A stretch of DNA of 7,246 bases. Origin: Thermoflexales bacterium. Lineage in GTDB: Bacteria; Chloroflexota; Anaerolineae; Fen-1058. Shown piece by piece: positions 1 to 6,100 of the stretch. The position numbers and the translations under genes were made by a program. The notes below the pieces were generated by a model, which was not told the DNA's origin, did no database searches, and worked only from the letters and a program-made list of their open reading frames with translations. The stretch's first letter is position 1. Every line of letters starts with the position of its first letter. Where the stretch lies: the NCBI GenBank assembly GCA_030834835.1, contig JAUQXD010000213.1, forward strand, positions 1 through 7,246, written 5' to 3'.

Positions 1-8
1 CCGCGGGT

Positions 9-60
9 GTTGAAAACCGCCAACCGGCGTGTGTTCACCGCCGGTTGGCGGTTCCTCAAC
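9..60 (+). terminator. Strong stem-loop, probable terminator of the upstream unit
   Basis: Positions 15-29 and 39-53 are a perfect 15-bp inverted repeat (AACCGCCAACCGGCG and its complement) with a 9-nt loop. After a small internal loop the stem continues with 5 bp (GTTGA 9-13 with TCAAC 56-60). On the plus strand only TT follows the core stem, so the classical U-tract is missing. Read on the minus strand, the stem is followed by TTTTC, a better terminator. It could end an upstream plus-strand gene, end an antisense transcript, or protect an mRNA end. It lies just before the first gene and argues against the GTG start at 29, which falls inside the left arm. Confidence 0.5.
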
Positions 61-88
61 CTGTGGTTACGCGTACAGAGATTGTCAG

Positions 89-1051
89 ATGAAAATTCCA
101 CTGGCGTGGCTCTTAGAAAAAGACAATCCATCCGTGCGATACTTTGCCTTGAAGTATCTGCTCGATCGATCAGACGACGATGCCGACGTTCAGGTGGCAC
201 GCCGCGCGATCATGCGCAGCGAGCCGATCAAGAAGATTCTCGCTGCGCAAGCGCCAGAAGGCTATTGGGCGAAACCGGGATCGGCGTACTGGCCGAGTTA
301 TCGCCCCACTACCTGGCAAGTTCTTTTTCTCGCCGAGCTCGGCGAGAATGGACGCAATCGGCAGGTGCGGCGCGGCTGCGAGTATCTGCTCAAGCACGCC
401 CAGGCCATTCACGGCGGCCTGTCGATACTGCCGAAGGCTGCGCCGAGAGGTGTGATGTACTGCCACACTGCGAACTTGACCTGGGCGCTGATCGCGTTGG
501 GCTATGATGACGATGAGCGCATCGGTCGCGCGATTGATTGGCTGGTAAGCGCCATCCTGGGAGAAGACTGCGCCTCCAGCACATCGGGACCGGGTTTCTG
601 TTGTGCAGCGAATAATCGTCAACCCTGTGCGTGGGGAGCGGTGAAAGCATTGCGTGTATTGGCCAATGTGCCACCGCACTGGCAGTCGAAGCGAATCAAG
701 AAAACCACGGACATGACGGTGGAGTTCCTGCTGAGCCGTGATCTCGCCAAAGCCGATTATCCTTACACTGAGCGGGTGAATGGCAGCTGGTTTAAGTTTG
801 GCTTTCCACTGTCCTATACATCCGATGTGCTTGAAGCTTCGCTCGCGTTGTGCGAAGCGGGCCATGCGCACGATCCGCGTCTCAAGAACGCGATCGATCT
901 CGTGCTCGCGAAGCGCGAGGCCGACGGCCGCTGGGTGATGCAGCGCAGCCTCAACGGCAAAATGTGGGCCGACATCGAAACGAAAGGTCAGCCCAGCAAA
1001 TGGGTGACGTTGCGAGCGCTGCGCGTGTTGAAGGCGGCGGGACGACTATGA
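89..1051 (+). CDS. Alpha/alpha-toroid (prenyltransferase/squalene-cyclase-like) protein of unknown function
   Basis: The product has 320 residues and no signal peptide, so it is probably cytoplasmic. It is mostly paired amphipathic helices. QW-like turns appear at residues 54-60 (QAPEGYW) and 277-282 (EADGRW), as in the repeat fold shared by squalene cyclases and protein prenyltransferase beta subunits. It is too short for a squalene-hopene cyclase and shows no DXDD catalytic motif, so a cyclase role is not supported. The centre is cysteine-rich (C125-H126, C161, C171-C172, C180) and could bind metal; this is inference. I recall relatives listed as hypothetical or prenyltransferase-like proteins. 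The ATG at 89 is preferred over an in-frame GTG at 29, which lies in a hairpin; a weak AGAG sits 8 nt upstream. The stop overlaps the next start (ATGA), implying translational coupling. Fold call fairly sure, function unknown. Confidence 0.8.
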   Translation: MKIPLAWLLEKDNPSVRYFALKYLLDRSDDDADVQVARRAIMRSEPIKKILAAQAPEGYWAKPGSAYWPSYRPTTWQVLFLAELGENGRNRQVRRGCEYLLKHAQAIHGGLSILPKAAPRGVMYCHTANLTWALIALGYDDDERIGRAIDWLVSAILGEDCASSTSGPGFCCAANNRQPCAWGAVKALRVLANVPPHWQSKRIKKTTDMTVEFLLSRDLAKADYPYTERVNGSWFKFGFPLSYTSDVLEASLALCEAGHAHDPRLKNAIDLVLAKREADGRWVMQRSLNGKMWADIETKGQPSKWVTLRALRVLKAAGRL

Positions 1052-1926
1052 AGAAAGCGGTGACTTCTCAGGCTAAAACGCGGGCAGCGCCCGGCAGTCC
1101 ACCACCCATCTACGTGGTGTCAGGCGGCGTCGGTGCGAGCGGTGAGCAGTTGGTCAACACGGCACTGGCGCAGTTCCCGGAGAAGGACGTGCCCGTAATC
1201 ACGGTCGGTAATGTACGCCAGGTGGAGCAGATTCGGCGGGTGGTGAAAGCGGCAAAGCATTCAGGCGGTACCATCGCGCACACGCTGGTCGATGCCCGCC
1301 TGCGCGATACGCTGATCGCGCTGACTGACAAACAGGGCGTGAGCGCGATCGATCTCATGGGACCGTTGCTGAATCGATTGGGTGAGGTGGCGGGGCATGA
1401 GCCGCTCGGCCGGCCCGGGCTGTATCGGCAGTTCCATCGCGCCTATTTCGATCGGGTGGCCGCTATTGAATACACCATGAAACATGACGACGGGCAAAAT
1501 CCGCGCGGCTGGCCCCGGGCGGATATTTTGCTGTTAGGTGTCTCGCGCACGGGCAAAACGCCGCTGAGTGTCTATCTATCGATACTGGGCTACAAGGTTG
1601 CCAACCTGCCGCTTATCCTGGAACGACCGACGCCCCCGGCGCTGTTTCGCCTGAACCGCCGGCGGGTGGTGGGCTTAACCATTCGACCCGATCAGCTGAT
1701 TGTCTTTCGTGAGCAGCGTTACAGTCAGCTGGGCGCATTGCCGCCGTTCGAGTACGTCGATCTGGATAAAGTGCGGGCGGAAGTCCGGGCGGCCCTGACG
1801 CTGTATCAGCGCGGCGGTTTCGCAGTGATTGACGTGACCGACAAGCCCATCGAGGCCAGCGCCGATGAGATCATCAGGCTGATTAGCCAGCCGGCGAAGC
1901 CGCGGCGTGCCCGCGCGACGCCTTGA
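1048..1926 (+). CDS. ppsR: PEP synthase / pyruvate,phosphate dikinase regulatory protein (PSRP family, formerly DUF299)
   Basis: The product has 292 residues, close to the family's usual 270-280. PSRP proteins are bifunctional: an ADP-dependent kinase inactivates PEP synthetase or PPDK by threonine phosphorylation, and a Pi-dependent phosphorylase reverses it. This sets flux between pyruvate and PEP in the cytoplasm. Visible marks are the N-terminal strand-loop IYVVSGGVGASGE (21-33), EYTMKHDDGQ (141-150), the P-loop GVSRTGKTPLS (164-174) followed by GYKVANLPL (181-189), and the C-terminal VTDKPIEASADEI (263-275). Residues 1-20 and 282-292 are low-complexity extensions. The target, PEP synthase or PPDK, is not in the window, so ppsR versus a PPDK-type name is undecided. 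The ATG overlaps the upstream stop (ATGA) and has only a poor Shine-Dalgarno, fitting coupled translation. The family call is secure from the P-loop and flanking motifs. Confidence 0.92.
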   Translation: MKKAVTSQAKTRAAPGSPPPIYVVSGGVGASGEQLVNTALAQFPEKDVPVITVGNVRQVEQIRRVVKAAKHSGGTIAHTLVDARLRDTLIALTDKQGVSAIDLMGPLLNRLGEVAGHEPLGRPGLYRQFHRAYFDRVAAIEYTMKHDDGQNPRGWPRADILLLGVSRTGKTPLSVYLSILGYKVANLPLILERPTPPALFRLNRRRVVGLTIRPDQLIVFREQRYSQLGALPPFEYVDLDKVRAEVRAALTLYQRGGFAVIDVTDKPIEASADEIIRLISQPAKPRRARATP

Positions 1927-1968
1927 AGTAATGATCAGAGAAGCGGCGCTGTTATTGAACGCGCTGAT

Positions 1969-2844
1969 ATGAAACGTAAATCCATCCTCGAAGTCATCGT
2001 CGTCTTTGCGCTGACCTCCGTGATCGGCTGGTTCACCGGCGCGGCGTTTCAGCAGTGGGGGCTGAGTTTTGAGGCGCAGCGCTGGATCGGCGGCGCGATC
2101 TTCATCGCGGTGTCGCTATTCATCATGGCGTTGACGCATCATCCCTGGCGCGAGTACGGCCTGACGCTGCAGGATTGGCGCTTGAGTTTCGACATCGGGA
2201 TGACAGGTTACGTGGCACGCTTTATCCCTGTCGGCGCGGTATTTCTGCTGATTCTGCTCGGCGAGAGTTACCGTTCGTGGGCGGGCAGCGCGATCATTTT
2301 TGTGGCGGAGGTCGCCGGCATCGGGTTGTTGCTGACGATACTCAACCGGCAGGCTGTGACAGATCCGTCGGGCCAGCTGCGCCGATCGGGGGCGCGCAAA
2401 AACATGATGCTGCTCGGCGGCCTGCTGCTGCTCCCGATCGTGCTCGGCGTCGTTCTCAATCGATCGCCCCTCAGCGTGATCTCGACCGTGTGCTGGCAAT
2501 TGATCATCTCCGGCTTTGGGGAAGAGATTCGCTATCGGGGCTACTATCAATCGCGCGTGAATCAGGAATTTGGCCGACCCTATCAAGTTGCGGGCATTCG
2601 CTTCGGGCCGGGGCTGATCGTCGCGTCGCTGTTGTTTGGCCTGGTGCACGCCACGCAGACGTTCAATCCGCTGCTCGGCCAATATGAGTTCGCGTGGCCG
2701 TGGGCGCTGTTCACGCTGGCGGGCGGCGTCTTCTTTGGTCTGCTGCGCGAGAAGACCGGCGATGTGGTGGCGTGCACCGTCGCGCATGGCGGGCTGGACG
2801 CGGTGGGCGAGGGACTGGCGATCGTGATGGGGCTGACATTGTGA
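1969..2844 (+). CDS. CPBP-family (Abi/CAAX protease-like) intramembrane metalloprotease
   Basis: The 291-residue product is an integral membrane protein with roughly seven or eight hydrophobic segments, including about 7-24, 37-56, 83-98, 106-125, 146-163 and 244-258. It carries the family's catalytic set: EEIRYRG (E185, E186, R190; EExxxR), FGLVH (F223, H227; FxxxH) and HGGLD (H273, D277; HxxxN/D). Rce1-type members use these residues to hold a metal and cleave within the membrane. Bacterial members serve in prenyl-protein-like processing, bacteriocin immunity or unknown roles, and the substrate here is unknown. The N-terminal half is less conserved and holds a basic loop near 138-144 (RRSGARK). 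No good Shine-Dalgarno precedes the ATG; a 13-codon frame (1931-1972) ending in ATGA overlap may feed ribosomes to it. The gene follows ppsR by 42 nt and probably shares its transcript. Family assignment is strong, biological role open. Confidence 0.88.
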   Translation: MKRKSILEVIVVFALTSVIGWFTGAAFQQWGLSFEAQRWIGGAIFIAVSLFIMALTHHPWREYGLTLQDWRLSFDIGMTGYVARFIPVGAVFLLILLGESYRSWAGSAIIFVAEVAGIGLLLTILNRQAVTDPSGQLRRSGARKNMMLLGGLLLLPIVLGVVLNRSPLSVISTVCWQLIISGFGEEIRYRGYYQSRVNQEFGRPYQVAGIRFGPGLIVASLLFGLVHATQTFNPLLGQYEFAWPWALFTLAGGVFFGLLREKTGDVVACTVAHGGLDAVGEGLAIVMGLTL

Positions 2845-2878
2845 TCTGGCTTTCTGCATTGCGCTTTCTTCGATGTTC

Positions 2879-2908
2879 GAACCGTTCACGACACAATTCA
2901 TACGGTTC
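2879..2908. repeat. 7-bp inverted repeat with 16-nt spacer
   Basis: GAACCGT (2879-2885) and ACGGTTC (2902-2908) are perfect inverted copies separated by 16 nt. They lie between the protease stop and the large repeat-protein gene, just upstream of a possible -10 element. The spacing would suit a dimeric regulator's operator. A large-loop hairpin is also possible, but no T-run follows, so it is not a convincing terminator. A chance match is quite possible. Confidence 0.3.
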
Positions 2909-2931
2909 ATGCTTGCTATCAGGTGTATACT
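2904..2931 (+). promoter_or_regulatory. Possible promoter for the large repeat-protein gene
   Basis: TATACT at 2926-2931 matches a sigma-70-type -10 box at five of six positions. The best -35 at normal spacing (GGTTCA 2904-2909, 16 nt away) is poor. The region is the most AT-rich part of the window and is the only gap long enough to hold a promoter for the gene at 3087. If used, the transcript would start near 2938 and carry a leader of about 150 nt. Only the -10 is suggestive. Confidence 0.28.
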
Positions 2932-2985
2932 GAAATCGCGTTGCCTCGTCCATACAATCAATTCGATTCTCAGGCAATCGACGCA

Positions 2986-2995
2986 TAAGGAGGTG
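2986..2995 (+). other. Orphan perfect Shine-Dalgarno-like sequence
   Basis: TAAGGAGGTG is complementary over ten bases to the consensus 3' end of bacterial 16S rRNA. No ATG, GTG or TTG lies at a usable distance downstream (the GTG at 2993 overlaps the element itself), so it serves no visible reading frame. It is about 91 nt before the ATG at 3087. It could be a ribosome standby site, the relic of a lost start, or chance. Confidence 0.4.
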
Positions 2996-3043
2996 CCCGC
3001 CCACTCGACATCGCGGCAGCCGGTTCCGGCCAGCCCGGACACA

Positions 3044-3076
3044 CTTGACCGGAACTGTTGTCTGGCAGTTGTCAAG
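3044..3076 (+). promoter_or_regulatory. Leader hairpin overlapping the Shine-Dalgarno of the repeat-protein gene
   Basis: CTTGAC (3044-3049) pairs with GTCAAG (3071-3076), and AACTG (3053-3057) pairs with CAGTT (3066-3070). This gives an 11-bp stem with a 3-nt bulge (3050-3052) and an 8-nt loop. Its 3' arm includes the first three bases of the AAGGAG Shine-Dalgarno at 3074-3079, so folding would partly hide the ribosome site. The pairing is read directly from the sequence; the regulatory role is inference. Confidence 0.45.
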
Positions 3077-3079
3077 GAG
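3074..3079 (+). promoter_or_regulatory. Ribosome binding site of the repeat-protein gene
   Basis: AAGGAG lies 7 nt before the ATG at 3087. This decides the start over the in-frame TTG at 3045, which would add 14 residues ahead of an otherwise normal signal peptide. It is the only gene here with a strong, well-spaced Shine-Dalgarno. Confidence 0.85.
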
Positions 3080-3086
3080 CCAACAG

Positions 3087-3185
3087 ATGAAGTCGCACAC
3101 ACGCTTTGCCGTCGTGACCCTGTGCGGTCTAGTCGCCGTTATTGTTGTCCTGCTCCTGCTGGCGACGCCGATCACTGTCGGCGCG
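3087..3185 (+). other. Signal peptide coding region of the repeat protein
   Basis: Residues 1-33 have a basic n-region (K2, H4, R6), a long hydrophobic core with the run IVVLLLLA (19-26), and small residues before the likely cut (V31-G32-A33). The only cysteine, C13, lies inside the core and is not in a lipobox, so a Sec-type non-lipoprotein signal is favoured. An uncleaved N-terminal anchor is the alternative. Confidence 0.8.
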
Positions 3186-6100
3186 CCGATCAAAGATGTT
3201 CCCGGTTACATTCCTGAGCGCGAAGCGCCTGCCGCTTTGCCCCCCGTCATCTTCCTGCATGATCCGGCCTGGCCGTCCTACGCCCAGACTGAGATCAACG
3301 TTTACCCCGAACCGCCCATCGCCGGGCAACCCACCGACATTTGCGTCTGGGTTGTCAACACCAGCGCTGTGTCGCAGACTGTCGCCGTCGATCTGGCCTT
3401 CGCCAACTTCGGCATTGGATTGCCCTTTACGCCCATCGGCAGCCGGACGATTACCCTGCCGCCGCTGGCGCACGCCAGAGTCTGCCTGACCTGGATTCCG
3501 CCAGAAGTGGGCCACTGGTGCCTGCAAGCCGTGCTGCATCAGCCCAACTTCCCCGATCAGATCAGCCAGCGCAACATCGACATCTGGGAGAAGCTGCTGC
3601 CCGGGGTCCCGGCCATCACCGAATTCCTGGTGATGAACCCGCTGACAGAACCGTGGCCCATTCACCTTGAACTGAAGCCTAATCCTAACCGACCGGACTG
3701 GGAGATGAGCCTGTTCCCGCTGGATCTTGGCCCCTTGCCGCCGGGCCAGCCGCTGCTGGCGACCCTGGTGGTGACGCCGCCCCTCGGCGCGAAGCTGGGC
3801 ACGCGCGATGTGATCGCCGACGTTGAAGCGATCGCTCTGACCGGCCAGGGGCCGCAGCTCATCGGCGGCTTCCGCAAACTGGATTGGCCGCCGGTGCCGC
3901 TGCATCGGTTGAAGGATCCGCCTTACGCGGAAAGCGAGATCACGATCGAGCCGTATCCGCCGCTGGCCGGGGAGCCGACACACATCTGTGTGGAGCTGCG
4001 CAACATCACCGACGAACCGCAGCCGGTGAACGTCAACTTTGAAGTCTCACAGCGGCTGGGCATCGGGCTGCCGTTCCTTCCGATCGACGAGCAGCCGATC
4101 GTGATTCCGCCGCACGGCATCGTCAGGGTCTGCACCGTCTGGATTCCGCCGCAGGCCGGCCAGTTCTGCGTCCAGATTATCCTGCACGATCCGCGGGACA
4201 TCTATGTGGATCAGCACAGCCAGCGCAACCTGGACGTGAATGAAGTGCTGCTGCCGGGCGTGCCCACGCCCTTTGTGTTCCCGGTGCGGAATCCCAACCC
4301 GTACTCCACCGTCATCACGCTGTCGGCGATGCGTGTCGATTCGTTCTTCGACGTGTTCTTTGATGTGCTGACCTTCCCGCTGGGGCCTGGTCAAACACGC
4401 CTGGTGACGGCCACCATCACCCGCGAACCTGGCGTCGTGCCGGAGGCCGGGACCCTCATCGCCGACATCGAGGCGATGTTCGTCGACGAACAACAGCAAA
4501 TCAGATTGCTCGGCGGCATTCGCAAAGAATTCCATCCGCCGATTCCGATCCATCACCCGGGCGACCCGCCGTACGCCGAGCGTGAGATCACGATCGAGCC
4601 GTATCCGCCGCGCGCGGGTGAGCCGACCGAGATTTGTGTGGAGCTGCGCAACCCGACGAACGTGCCCCACACGATCCAGGTTCAGTTTGCCGTCGCCAAC
4701 TTCGGCATCGGTCTGCCCTTCACGCCTATTCAAACGCTATCGGTCACGCTGCCGCCGCACAGCATCGTGAAGAAGTGTGTGATGTGGGTGCCGCCCTTTG
4801 CCGGGCACTTCTGCGTGCAGGTCAGCCTGCTGCATCCGCAGTATCCTGGCCTGATCGTGCGCAGCCAGCGCAACCTGGACGTGGGCGAAGTGTTTGAGCC
4901 GGGTCAGTGGACGCAGCCGTTCGTCTTTCCAGTAGGCAACCCCTACGATCAACCGACCGCTATCGAAGTCGTGCCTATCCCGCACCTGCCCGACTGGCAG
5001 ATCAGTCTGACGCCGACGCTGCTGCTGAATATGCAGCCACACGAGGTGCGCCCCGTGACGTTGATGGTGCGCACGCCGATCGGTGTTCCGTTCCCTGAAG
5101 ACGAAGCGCCGATCGTGGATGTGGAGGCCCACGGGCGTGGCGAATTGATCGGCGGGTTCCGCAAGATTTATCGGCCGCCGATCCCCATCCACCCGAGCGG
5201 CGATCCGATCTATGCCGAATCCGAGATTCACATCAATCCCTATCCACCGCGCGCGGGCCAGCCCACCGAAATCTGCGCGGAGGTGCGCAACCCGACCGAT
5301 GTGACGCGGACCGTCACGGTGACGTTTAGCGTGGCGAACTTTGGCATCGGGCTGCCGTTCCATCCGATCAACACGCGCGTGGTCACACTGCCGCCGCACA
5401 GCACGCAAATGGTGTGCGTGATGTGGGTGCCGCCGTTTGCCGGCCACTTCTGCGCACAGATCACGATTGCGCTGCCAGGCCACGAGCCGATCTGGAGCCA
5501 GCGCAACATGGATGTGGGTGAAATCTTCATCCCCGGCCAACCCTCGACGCTGGTCTTCCCGGTAGGCAATCCCACTACGCGCCCGGCGACTGTGACGCTG
5601 GGCTTGGTGCCGCACGTCGAAGGGTGGGTCATCGAACTCTCGCAGGACGTGCTGCCCAACCTCGCACCGAATGCGGTGCGCCCGGTGACGTTGACCGTGA
5701 CGCCGCCGCTGAATCAGCCGTTCCCGGAGCCGGATGCGCCCGTGGTGGATGTGGAAGCCTACATCGGGCGTGATCTGATCGGCGGGTTCCGCAAGCTGTT
5801 CCATCCGCCGATCCCCGTCCATCCGCCGCGCGATCCCGCCTATGCCGAATCGGAGATCTTCATCGATCCGTATCCGGTGTGGCCGGGTCAGCCCACCACG
5901 ATCGGGGCGCTGGTCTTCAACCCGACCGACTTTTCGCAGCAAGTGACGGTGACGTTTGGCGTGGCGCACTTTGGCATCGGGCTGCCGTTCACCACGACCA
6001 ACATCATGACGCCGACGATGGTGGTGACGGTGCCGCCGCACGGCCTGGCGCGCGTCAAGACGATCTGGATCGCGCAGTATCAGGGCCATGCCTGTGTGCA

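Noticed and set aside
170..871. 233-codon minus-strand open frame over the toroid gene
   Set aside because: It mirrors the conserved toroid gene and has Arg-rich composition without recognisable domains.
850..1047. N-terminal extension of the ppsR frame
   Set aside because: The added residues overlap the toroid gene and are Arg-rich and unrelated to the family; the ATG at 1048 gives a normal length and an ATGA overlap.
89..1051. A true squalene-hopene cyclase or terpene synthase
   Set aside because: It is about half the expected length, with no DXDD motif and only two QW-like turns; fold-level similarity only.
3045..3086. TTG start giving 14 extra residues to the repeat protein
   Set aside because: It has no Shine-Dalgarno, sits in the hairpin arm, and would put extra residues before a typical signal peptide; the ATG at 3087 has AAGGAG at 7 nt.
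2116..3102. 328-codon minus-strand open frame over the protease gene and leader
   Set aside because: Low-complexity composition rich in Arg, Gln and His, no motif, and it covers a gene with clear CPBP catalytic motifs on the other strand.
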